Shown here one piece after another: positions 21,301-32,346 of a DNA stretch of 64,000 nucleotides. Within the stretch, counting starts at the first letter, position 1, and the number at the start of each line of letters is the position of its first letter. The notes beneath the pieces are model-generated. The model did not search any database, was not told the DNA's origin, and was given only the letters and a program-made list of their open reading frames with translations. Location: contig JASANH010000997.1 in NCBI GenBank assembly GCA_030248295.1, positions 248,001 to 312,000 of the forward strand. Direction: 5' to 3'. This stretch comes from Mesodorylaimus sp. YZB2_4. Taxonomy: Eukaryota > Nematoda > Enoplea > Dorylaimida > Dorylaimidae. The translations under genes were made by a program, and so were the position numbers.

Positions 21301-24300
21301 GGAAAACTTCAAGCTTCCCAATTTTTTAGCCATGACTTTCTTAGGTCTCTCAGCTGCAAACAGCAATGAGTCGAACCAGGATAGTACTGGCATAGCAAAT
21401 CTGCATCTGCATTTTCTTACTCTGTTCAGCACTGCATATCGAGGGATGGCAAGGGAAAGACAGCACTTCGGCACAGCATTTTATACACTGTGTTAGCCTG
21501 GCATTGATCGGAGGGCGGCTCAAATCAGAAACGACTTCTAAACTGCGCAATGCATGAGCACAGAGGTATCCCTAGGTTCGCAGGAGCAGTAGCCTTGTCT
21601 CACTATGGGCTGTCCCCAAGCAGCCCAGCTGCTGTACTTCCTAGTCCTTTTACTGTTATTGAATTGATGATGAGCTGATGTCTGCAATATTGTAGGTTAT
21701 CTGGGTATTTCTTTGGTCTCTGTAGTCTGCTTTTTAAAACTTGACCGTGTGCTTCTTTGACTTGATCGTAAGTCTACGCAGTTTTAACTCTATTCCATTA
21801 CCCGCCCCCCCCCCGGTTCGCCACGCAGCCTTCTACGACTGACAGTTGCCCAGGAACCTCATGGAAGGACGGGAAAGTACCAGCATCCGCTCCCTTACTC
21901 ATTAAAATAGTGGACCAGTAGCTAGCCGCCATTAGCCCACAGCAGATAGCTATTGCTATTGCCCCGGCCTATCGCACTATTCGCCAAAAATATATTTTCA
22001 TGAAGCTCTACTCCGGAAGGTGGGCACTTCTTACATCTCTTAAAACCCTATTCCTGTATGCTAGACAAAGTCTTGGTTCCTTGACTATGGAACCCACCCC
22101 TGCACCTGACAATAATGAATAGCTAATGTTGATCACAAACTCATCTCGATTGTATGCGTATGACATAAACATGACGAGGAGCAACAGTGGCCTACCTTGT
22201 TCAAGAATTTGGACTGGAACGACTTGCCGCAAGCTTTGCACCGGCCTTCTTGCCTCCACTTGTGCACCCAATGATGATGGACGACAAATGGTTGTTCCTT
22301 TTGGAATTTATTTTGCGCTTCTCTGTACGCTAGTTTACAATTAAAGTTCATCTGGAAAGATTTAATTTCTAATGGCTGTGTCCCAAGTTCACAAACCCTA
22401 ATTGCCTTACCCGTCTCAGCAACGGAAGACACCCATCGTGTAAAACAACGTGACATGCCGCGCATTTTAATTTGTCACCCGTTTTCGAACAATCCATTTC
22501 TCCAATGTAGCACTCGGTACTGGCACCAGTTCCGATCCATATATGCTCTCCCGCCGTGGCTGTTTCCTGCAATTCATGCAGAAGCTTTCATCTTGTTTAT
22601 GGCAAGGCCAGTGCAAAGTTAGCTACAGTAATGCTTTAGTGCCTGCCGCACTCATGTTAGGATTTCATATTCCAATCATGGCCTAGGTCCACTGGCGTGT
22701 AGCGTTCGTTCGGCATCGGTATCGGGATCGGGATCGGGACAGGATCGGGATTTTTTAAAGAGAGCGCTTTTCATTGGCTATAGATGACCTACAACCCACC
22801 CTGAGTAGCCAGCAAATTAAAAGCCACAGATTCCCTTTCCTTGGATAATTTGTAGAGCAGTATTTATTATTTCATTCAAAATCAGGCAAGCGAAGAATCA
22901 GTTACAAATTAGCAAACAAATCCCTTCCTTCCCCTCTATCAATTCAATAATCCGCCAAGGTCTCTATATTTCCCCTTCTGAAACATTTTGATGGCCGTGA
23001 CCATCTGAGTCAGTGTCAAGCAGAATGTCGCCAGCTTCTGCAGCAGGCCCACCATCTAATGATGGCAAATGCGGGCTGTTACTATATCCAACTGGGCGCA
23101 GATCGTGCATCAGAAAAAGCAGGACTTGTGCATTTTATGGGAGTAGTTTCATCCGATCATGCCATTATCACCCCTACAGCTCGTTTCCCATACACCAGCC
23201 CCATTCCCTGTTGCAATAAAAACATTCTATCTCCACAATATTCAGTCCCCAATTCCGACCACTTTTTATCGGAATCGGGATCGGGTTCGGGAGGGGCAAT
23301 CCCGACCGGGATCGGGATCGGGACCGGGATCCCGAACGCGCTACTGGCGTGCTCAATCGCGTATCCAAACAAGTAGATCGACTTACCGACCAATACCTAG
23401 CGGCACGTTCCTTATTCAGATTAGCAAATAGATCCAACTGGGCATTTGTTCTTGCTAATGGCAAAGGAGAGCGCGTTATGGCCTTCCTAAAAAAGAAATG
23501 ACACCGACGTAAGCGGAAGCACATGGTAAACTGTATAGAATATTGAATTTTGAACCTGTGACGCTTGAAAGAAAATAGCCCAACCATTACTTTTAGACAC
23601 ACCTACATTTTCTAAATTTACCTTGTCTAAGTGAGTTTCGACATATTCTATCCGGAAGCTTATACTATATTCTAACTCCCACACCTCGTCTTTCCAATAC
23701 ACACCTCCGTTTCCCCAAAACGTGCGCACTTACGTCATTGCATCTTTCAGTCAATTAAGGTTATGTACTCAAAAAAGAACAGGATCACGTTCAATATGAG
23801 GGTGCAGCCCGTCAACATATTCTGCGGGGACAACTACACTCCAATAACATGTCTCGACTTGGTTCCGAAAACGGCATTTCGACACTAATTTGCCTACAGA
23901 GCAGGATGCGCATGAAAAATGGAAACTTCATCATTGCTGTGACCCATGGCCATCAGTAATCCTCGTTTTTTAAGCCATCGATCACATTTTATAATTGACG
24001 TCAGCAGGCTTTAGTAAGTGGGACATGTTTCGGTGCTAAGATCAAAATTACCGAAAAGCACGTTCAACAGCCAGCCTAAAATAGCTCTTGCATGGTGATG
24101 CGTAAACGTCGTCATCCGTCTAATCTTCCCTGCGAGCATCATGCAGTCCTAATGACGTTGGGTCTAACCTTTCTTTAAGACATAATTTCGAAGATCGAGG
24201 GCCTAACAAAATTTAATATAGCTCTAATCGCAATAGAAAAATGTTACAAAAGTACCCAGATGACCTCTTTATGAAAGCATGACTACCTGGCCAAGTAACA

Positions 24301-26710
24301 CGCAGAGATTGAGAATGTAAGTTAGGGAACTCCTATGGAGAGTAGCACTGCACCTGGAGCGATCACATAAGCTCTCAGCCCGCGGAAAACAAGGGCGCTA
24401 TGGAGAGGAAAGAGAGATCGTTAGCTGGGTAACAAAATCATCCCTTTTCCCTCTCTTGCGCTATGAGCCGACACGCGTCAGTCAATTGAGACGGCTACTA
24501 AAATTAGAAGTGTGAAACCCGTGATACAATCTAACCTTAGCATCGAAGTAAGCACTTTGGCTGTGGTCACCGGCGATCGCTGACTCATGACGCGATCGGC
24601 AACTGAAGCTAAATCGATGGAGCGTGAGCGCAGTGATCTCGCATCATCCAAGTTCTCGTCGGCTGACTTCTCGATACACAGTCTCAAAGAGGGTAGGTCT
24701 ACAGAGGATGACCTCAGGTGCGTCGTCTCTGCGTCTAAGTAATCGGAAGGAGAACTACTCGGCTCGACGTTAGCAAGACAAATTTGAGCGGGACTGGAAG
24801 GAGGCGTGATGCCGTTCAGAGGAGATGATGCACGACCATCTTCGCCATCCGATGGTGGCCAGGGCGTCATTGTCTCGGTCTCAGATGGAGTCATAGTGGC
24901 CTTGCTATGACAGCGAGTTCTTTCCTCGTCGTCATCGTCATCTCCGCTTTGTCCGCTCGGGAAACAGTAATCAACGGGACGATCGGACTCGGAGTCGAAG
25001 AATTCAGTGATGCTTATGCTGGGAATAATGGGTGGAGCCAAGTCTGAACTGTCTGTGTCACTGACGCTGGTCGCGCGGCCACGGCTGCAAGTCTTAAGGC
25101 TACTAAAGCTTTGTAATCGCCACGAATACGGCGGAGAATGATCGCTGGAAGGTGGGGAGGGTGATCGACTGGTAAAACAGTCAAGAGGAATAGTTCTGGC
25201 TTTCGTCTTTCGTTGAACCGCACGAGCCCGGTTTCTAGCCGCTTTTGTATTCCCATCATCTTTACTCGAGTATTCACATTCTGATGACTCGTCTCCATCT
25301 GACGAGGAGGAAGAGCAAGAAGAGCAGGAAGATGACATCTGGCCGGCAGTCGAATCACCAAACATTGAGCTGACCACAATTTCTGGTCGTGGTACTGGTG
25401 CCAAGTGTGAGCCAGTGCTCTCGATGCTCGTTTGACTGTGTTTCCGCCCCTGCTCGTCTTCGAGTTTCATCTTCTCGTTCCACAGCTGAACAAGCTCGCA
25501 ATGAATGCACTCCACCGTAACACGATTGGGCGAAGAGGTACTTGAACGGTTCGCTCTCGATCCAGAACCCACGGACATTAATCGTTGGGTTAGAGGCATT
25601 TTGAAGGGACGAGGTCGCCGGCCCGTCGAGCACGCACTCGCGTCCCAACTTCGCGATCGATGATGTTTGCGCGCAGTCGATGGGACATTCAATAAACGGT
25701 CGCCACCATTCTCCATGTTGCAAACGGATTCGTTTTTTTTGGTCGTTTCCAAGTCGGTTTTCTAGAAGCATTTAAAAGTAATGCCAAGACACTCTGGTAT
25801 TCCGGGAGCGAAATTGTGGGTCTGCCGTGCATTTATCCGATAGACAAAGCAACTTGGTTATTCTATTAGCCATCTTCTGACTGGAGAGCTCGCTCGTGAC
25901 GTGTCCGGCATGGGAAATTTTCAAAGAAATAGGAGTCTTACGTTAGGCCTTCTTCGGGTTGACGTTTTGACACGTAAGACGGGTGTCAGCACATAAGGAA
26001 TACACGACATACATACCGATGCCGTTGCGTGAAAACATTTGAGGCTTTTGAAAAGAAGATAACAAATTTTTCAGACATGGAATTAAAAGGGAAGGAATTC
26101 AGATAAGACTTAAATTCCGCATTCGAATTTTATTTTGTGCTTCAACCAAGGGGAATGTAAATGTGACCTTTAGGATGGCTGCCAGTGTGAGATAAGCTTA
26201 TTAGCAAGTGACAGTAACCATAGCACGCATCGAAGACCACGGCAAGGATGTCAAACCGCGAGACGCCATGGCGAATGGGGACGAATGGGGTCTCGAAATA
26301 GCGATCGGGCCAGCATTTGTCAGAGCGAGCTCCCCATTATGGATGTGCATGTCACAAACAAATCGTACCTTATGATTCTTGCGTCCGTTGCGATCATTGT
26401 CGGACTTTGTGCGAACGAGTCTGAATGTTCGGCGAACAGCGGAGGAGCACGACCAGGAGCTCTTCCTTTCTAATGCTGGAAGGGAGCAGTGGGCATTGCG
26501 CAAAGTGGGCTCTGACGGGGCGACGTTTGTGGGTGAGGAAGAAGAAGAGGACAAATGTCGTCGCAGTGCCTTCGAACAGGCATCCAAATGACGATTGACC
26601 GATTCAATCATGCTTTTTTTTCTTGTCGACTGGCATAGCACGAACGAAGAACATACGGAGGCGTCAGCATCAGTTCGTGCTTTGGCTGGCCAAGAAAACG
26701 GATGGGGCAT
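18359..26710 (-). CDS. Diacylglycerol kinase, zeta/iota type
   Basis: Fourteen minus-strand exons give about 1323 aa: 26369-26710, 24536-25761, 23387-23486, 22411-22566, 22196-22351, 20770-20994, 20525-20715, 20215-20466, 19969-20120, 19496-19914, 19208-19384, 18950-19124, 18755-18889 and 18359-18624. Exons 1-2 encode a long Ser-rich leader. Exon 3 (RKAITRS..WS) and [12 protein letters not shown] match the DGK-zeta N-terminus. Two C1 domains follow (about aa 562-690, [20 protein letters not shown]), then a basic MARCKS-like stretch (KRKKRSKK). The catalytic domain has [14 protein letters not shown] and GGDGT (about 816-820), and the accessory domain has [16 protein letters not shown]. The enzyme phosphorylates diacylglycerol to phosphatidic acid. 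Ankyrin repeats, normal for zeta/iota, are absent, yet the protein ends ETKI, a class I PDZ ligand. The 54-bp intron 19915-19968 is open in frame. Joining exons 1-2 to 3 rests on phase alone. Confidence 0.9.
20995..22195 (-). other. Long DGK intron, no feature recognised
   Basis: This is the 1.2-kb intron between the second C1 exon and its zinc-binding completion. It contains a 10-bp poly-C run (21805-21814) and no coding sequence that I can support. Confidence 0.7.
22711..22750 (+). repeat. Degenerate hexamer repeat (ATCGGG)n
   Basis: Several tandem ATCGGG units with single-base variants (CATCGGTATCGGGATCGGGA) lie in a DGK intron. The same hexamer recurs at 23269-23335 in the same intron and, in the opposite orientation, at 61251-61279. 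Confidence 0.8.
23269..23335 (+). repeat. Degenerate hexamer repeat (ATCGGG)n with inverted segment
   Basis: A run of ATCGGG units is interrupted by the complementary CAATCCCGA, then resumes with CCGGGATCGGGATCGGG and ends GGATCCCGA. Both orientations of the unit are present, so the tract can fold back. It begins about 50 bp downstream of the DGK exon 3 donor. Confidence 0.8.
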
Positions 26711-28490
26711 AGCAATGGGCGAGAGAAAGCAATCGCGGGGAATGCGCGTTAATTCCTCATTCGACGCCCGGAACGTCTAATTGCGCCACTTCAGTGACAT
26801 TCCTCGAACCAATGATACGCGTCTGCCTACGGAAACGTCTAAGCATCAAACTAGGCCCCGGACGCTCGGCCACCGTTACGGCGGTCGTTAGCGGCTGCGA
26901 AGCTCAGCTGACATTATCAAGCCGCTCCCGAGGTGGCCTGCCTTCGCCCTGGCGCCATGACCGTTTACTCGCTAAGGCCTTATTTGAAGTCGACTTTCCA
27001 CACCCTTCCCGACAAGCTCAGTTAAGCACACTGCTCTGATAGCTTGTCACATCAGCGGCTGCCTGGGAAGCTGATGCGCGGCTACAGTAACAATAGAGTG
27101 AGCCTCGTTAGCTCTTACGAGATTCTGACCACCACTCCCCGTCATGACGACCGCAAGACCCCTTCTTCTAGATTAGACCACTAAGTAGTCTCACGCAAAG
27201 TGCTTATAGCAATGGTCATCAAGGAAGGACGGCAAGACTCAGAGTTAGGGGGCGGAGACTCACACAAAACTACGACCGCAGTTAGCTTTGGTCAAATGAG
27301 GAAAAGAAGAGCCGACGTTCCCCCTTCCCATTCCTCATACAAATTTACTAGCTCCTCTCCGTTTCCGCTTAGTTTTATAACGAGGCCCTTGGCGAACAAG
27401 TCGACCAGCAGGGATGCTGCTTGAGAAAAGCGTAGGCGTAAGGAAGCAATCACATATCGAAAAGTTTTCTGACTCTTGTCTTCGGAAAGTAGATTACACG
27501 AAAGCAAAGGACTCAAAAATTTCTCAGGCAAAGCAAAAATCTTTCACCCAGTTGCCGTCATCGCGGGGGCTTATAACAAATCATGATTTATGGGCCGCCA
27601 ACAGACTTTGCTTAAACTTGCGAAAGGGACTCCTGGGTAGAGCCTAACGATAAGTGCCATGAGGGGCGAAGAGACGAGGACGGCTTTAAACGGAACTTCG
27701 TTTTTTATCTTTCTCTTGCACCGGGCCTTGGCAGTATCAGGGAGGATTAAATTTTCTAAACGCCCCAACCGTTGATCAGGGCATTAATGAAGGCGTCACG
27801 CTATTTTCCTCGCCTTTGTAATAAGTACGGAAGACAGAGCCCGCAATCACTTGGATGTAGGTGGTCTTGGACAGCTAAGAGATCTCCATGGAGATCCAGC
27901 TTCAGCCATTTTCTCAGCTACTCATACCCTATTGCTGTTCAAATTAGGATTCGTCTTAATCGAAGCGCTCATAGGGACAAGTCGACCATACGTACATTTT
28001 TGAGTGCAGAAAGCTTGCGCACCTACCACAACAACGAAACACGCTCATTGTCTTGTTTTCTGCCTAAAGGCAAAAACTTCCACGGGGTCAGCATGAAAAC
28101 AGAAAATGATGATTCGCTTACTTTACACATGCTGAACATCGTTAGCTATCCAAGACATCGTCAGCTAGGCTAAGGTTAGCTAGTAGGAAAAGAAGGTCTT
28201 TGTTGTCACTCAATAACATACAAATCAGTTGGGCGTGTGTAAGTAATTGGAATTAAAAGGATTTAACTAGTGTGTCATATGTTGACCTTTTGACTTAGCT
28301 CATTCCAATTCCACGTAGAATGCGTGGGCTCGGGCCTCGCAATGGCGCGAAGTAGTGCTCTCAGTCAGATGCCTATTAATAATTCGAGAAGGAGGGTCCA
28401 CATAGCAGACATAACGGCTGGGTTCCACACGCAACTCTAAATTATTTTAAAAGTTCGCATGCGTCCCACCTTCCCCGATAGCGTGACCAC
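26711..28490. other. Intergenic between DGK and the 28.5-kb gene
   Basis: This 1.8-kb stretch should hold the DGK promoter and 5' UTR (minus strand) and the 3' UTR of the next gene. No exon, repeat or RNA gene was recognised. Confidence 0.6.
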
Positions 28491-30537
28491 TCACTTTATA
28501 TCATTTTCGTCATTTTCTACCAAGGCTCCTCGCCTCTGAAAAGCCTCCTCTTGCGCTCCATCGACAGTAGCCAATTTACTGACCAGTTGCATGGCAGTGT
28601 CGGTCGATGATGCAACCGGCAAATCTCTCAGACGTTTTTTGGCCAGCGCACTCGATCGACTCACGATTAAAGGCTTGGTTTGTGCGTTAGCAATAGTGGC
28701 CGATTCAGTGAAAGGGGTGCTCGTGGTCGTCATTGCAGATTTCTTGCGGTCGCAATCATCAGTTTTGACTTGTCGACCGATATCTGGAGCAAGGGACTGG
28801 CGCCGTAGATCCTTTTCAGGCGTGGTTCTCATCAGTTCTAATGGGGCGGACCCTCGTTGCCTGGGACGTTGGCCATCGGATGCTGAAATAATACATTAGT
28901 CTTGCACAGTCAACCATTCAAAATTAAACACAGACTACAACACTACTCTGCTTACATTTTGGCAATAGCTGCCCATCTGAGCCGTAAGCTGGGCACGAGC
29001 TTGTCATCATGAGCAGCTCAGTATTGAAATGCTGCCAGTTTAGGATTGTTGCTACCAAGGTCGGTGATAGCTCGGCTGATGGGCCAACTGGATCACCTCC
29101 GTACGAATCGGCATCTAAAAAGTAACATAAGGTGGAGCAATTGGTCATTGCTCATACTAAGCAGGATGTAAGGGCGAGCAAACTTTTAAAACTTTTGCAC
29201 TCTCTCCAGTTATTATGTGGTCAACGATGGCTGGTTACTCAATAATAAGCAACTGATTCTAAAAATAACCAGTCATTTCGTTGTGGCTAATGACATATGC
29301 TGACGTCAAGAGCGGCAGAGGCTACTGGCGATAAATGACCGGGAGTTTGAGGTCTCGCGCAGCCCTTACGCCATGCGGCTTCTTCAAAAGATTCTTAAGC
29401 AGACTTTATATCCCGAAGTCTGTGGTCGGCCTGTGTCATTACGCATGCGAACGCTCGAGTAAGTCTCACAGAAATCTAATAGATAGGATTTTCGGGAATT
29501 AGGGTAACGTTGGGTCCTTGGTTGAGTTGCGACTTACTCTGAGGCTCGCAGGACAGCTTGCAACTAAAAGCTGATTAAAGCTCTCAAATGATCAACGGTG
29601 ACCGAGACCTGCAGGTCGTGGAGGGTCTAAGCACTCTAATCATGCCACCCCTGGCCCAATGCTACGCTGCGCATACGGGACAGAGCCAAATCTAGCCAAG
29701 AGTCAAACTTTGAAGGCAGCCGAGCACATGGTTTGGCTATTCCGGACACAAGTCGTAAGTCGTGTTTCCACCCAGCTCCAATCGACAATCGAATAATGTT
29801 TTCTCTAGCAAGCCAATTAAAAGACCCCAACGGCCTTTTTTCTTTTCTATAAAATGTTCGCGTGCCTTTTTCAACTACGCAAAGCGTGTTTGCCGGCTCA
29901 TTAGGTTCAAACGGCGCCGCTTGGACTAAACAGATTCGGCCCTCAAACTCGCGCTCCCTCTACGTGGAGCTGCGCAAAGTCGAGTCGGCGATTGAAAAAC
30001 GATTCGCAGTCTTCGGAGAAAGATGAGGAACGTCAAAAAAAGGAAAACGAAGAAAGGGAAGAAAAATGAGTCGGGCATTTAAAAAGTCACGAAAAGCCAA
30101 ATTGGCACAGGTAGATAATCTTACGTACCATCTTCTGGATCGCTCCGTATTCCACGTCCACACAGGAAAAGTCGTTTAATCCGAGCTTTCCTCAAAGCGC
30201 AGACATTCGAGGCTGACGCTGACGATGTTGATGCATGTGCTCTGCCTGCTCCGCGGTTCGCGTAGAAATCATCTTCATCTTCGTCATCGTCGTCCTCCAG
30301 TCTGACCGAAAAAAATTTCTTCCCCCGCTGAAGTTGCTTATGCCTTCTTGGCTTACTCCGACGTCGCCTGCGATACCTTAGGCCAGCAAAAGTAGGTCTT
30401 CTGTTCGAACTCGCTGTCTGAGCACTGGTTGATGGCTCTGTTGAATCCTCGGTGATTGCGTTTTCATTATGCTGATTAGATGCGCGACGCAAGCGTGTCA
30501 TTGGCGCAGTGCCAACAATTTTCCAACAACCGGCCAT
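28491..30537 (-). CDS. Unrecognised three-exon gene, basic and Ser/Thr-rich protein
   Basis: The exons are 30129-30537, 28956-29114 and 28491-28882, with matching phase (1,1) and strong signals (GATG|GTACGTAAG donor, TTTTTAG and TATTTCAG acceptors). The total is 319 aa. The N-terminal exon has a poly-basic stretch RRRRRSKPRRHK, likely a nuclear localisation signal, and an acidic run EDDDDEDEDDF. The middle exon has a compact, possibly folded segment (SPTLVATILNWQHFNTELLMM). The C-terminal exon is polar, with many Ser/Thr, a KKRLRDLP patch and an acidic end. No signal peptide or membrane segment was seen. I recognise no domain. The alternating basic and acidic low-complexity blocks suggest a nuclear or chromatin-associated protein, but that is inference. 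Confidence 0.55.
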
Positions 30538-31696
30538 CTATCAATAATTATTGCTCTTCCTGAAGCCAGTACCAGAGAAGTTTCAGATGCAAGAAACAAA
30601 CTTCTGATTCTGACCATACTAGAATTACAGGTCCAGAAAAACAGCGGGAACGATTTTTCAAGTGGTAGAAAACCATTTTCCCTTTCGGCAATATATATGA
30701 TTTACACCCTATCTAAGATACTGTAAAGACTACGAGAAATCAATGGAGCATGGACTTTTCGGTGCCCAGAGTCAATTCAAATTTAGATCTGAAACCAGTT
30801 GGAGCGATCCATTGCCAAAAACCAAACAGAATTCAAAAAAACGAATCACTAGATCAGCGTAAGCTAAAGTTATGGCATGTCCATCATTAGCTAAGGGGCG
30901 AGGAGACTGCCCTGCTAGGATGAGCATGGAGTCATCAGAGGCAATGCAAGGTCCTTTGGAACAGGCAGCCTGAAAGAAGGCTGATAAGAGTATTCGTCAA
31001 TAAGTAAACTGATGCCATCTCCTCGCTTCGCTAATCCCTCTGGCGGGTCCTTGTTGAATAAAAAGCAAAGGAGGAGGAAGAAAAAGCCGACTGGATTGTC
31101 GAACAGGTACTGGCTTGGAGTTCTAATGAGGCAAGACACAAGTGCAAATATAAAGTTCTCGAAATACAGTTCTCAATTGAGTGATTCAAAATGGGAAAGG
31201 TCTGCGTGGACGTCCGAAGAATGATCAAGCATACGTAATGCGATAGACTGAAACGGCTAGATTTGAAAAGTTGGAAAGGAAAATTAGCAAAAACGATCGG
31301 ACAAACCGAGTGGGGCGTGAAAACTGACAGTTACAGGCCAAGCCTACGAATGGAGTAGGCTGGTCCTTTGGAGCGAGCCGAACTAGCAAGCATCCATAGA
31401 CAACTATTGCGGGTCGATGAACGGAGAACATTTTTTCGAGAGAGAAACGGAAAAGGAAGCAAATCACTGAAGCGGCAGCCGTAAACAGGGCCTCGCCTAG
31501 CAGCTTAATTAGGGTTGGTTTAAAGCGATTGATCCATCACCAGCTCCTCCGACCAACTGCTTGGTTCTTCACTAGGAGTCGCGCATTTCGACGATACCAA
31601 GACGATACCAAACGACAACCTATCTCTCTCGCACCCTATTATTTCACCTTTAACCTAGTCGAGCGTATTCCCCGCTCTGATTAGAAAATTACAAGC

Positions 31697-32190
31697 ATGC
31701 AAGCCGATGCCGATGAATTAGAACCCCCAAGCCTCCTCGAAGCGGAACTCCGCATTGCAGTGCAAAATACCAATTCGAATTTGTTCGAACCTGTTTGCCC
31801 ACTCTCGGCATATCCATTCATGGTGCGTGTCATTTAGGCGGCTCTGTATGTCATAGATCCGCGCCTAGCAGGAGCGGAACCAATAAGATGGTATGATTAG
31901 TTTTATGTCATTACCGACTTCAAAACAAACCAGCACCTCATTTTACTATTGATTGTTACTATTAGGGTATGTAGAGCCGAGCAGAGCAAAGTGATGATGA
32001 ACGAGTATTAGGTACAAGCCTAATGCCAAAGATGGATGTTGCGCATGTTCCTATTTCATATTCTATATGGCCTTCAATTTTTACGCTGAAGTTTTTTCTT
32101 ACCACTCATCAATTTTAGGCCCTTTGTCGAAATGCTTTTCATAACGAATTTCCTGAAAGGCGAGACCAAACAAATTTATTTTCATCATGA
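31697..32190 (+). CDS. Weak candidate small two-exon gene (65 aa)
   Basis: Exon 1 (31697-31822, 42 codons) reads MQADADELEPPSLLEAELRI.. and ends at ATG|GTGCGTGTC. Exon 2 (32119-32190) follows CATCAATTTTAG in phase 0 and reads ALCRNAFHNEFPERRDQ.. to TGA. The intron is 296 bp. The product would be a small acidic protein without a signal peptide. Reading exon 1 without splicing gives a 46-residue frame, so coding status is uncertain. No family was recognised. Confidence 0.3.
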
Positions 32191-32323
32191 AAATACGTTC
32201 GACTGTCGTAAGAGCTGGAGTAAGGATTGGAAAAGAGGTTTGAACAAGGAGTGGAAAGTCGCAAGAATGAGCTGATGCAGGGATCTGTGATGCAGGGTCA
32301 ACAATTTGATTACAGCAGTACGC

Positions 32324-32346
32324 ACTTTACACTTTACACTTTACAC
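32324..32346 (+). repeat. Short 7-bp tandem repeat
   Basis: Three direct copies of ACTTTAC plus a partial fourth. It is a minor microsatellite in the gene-poor region. Confidence 0.8.
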
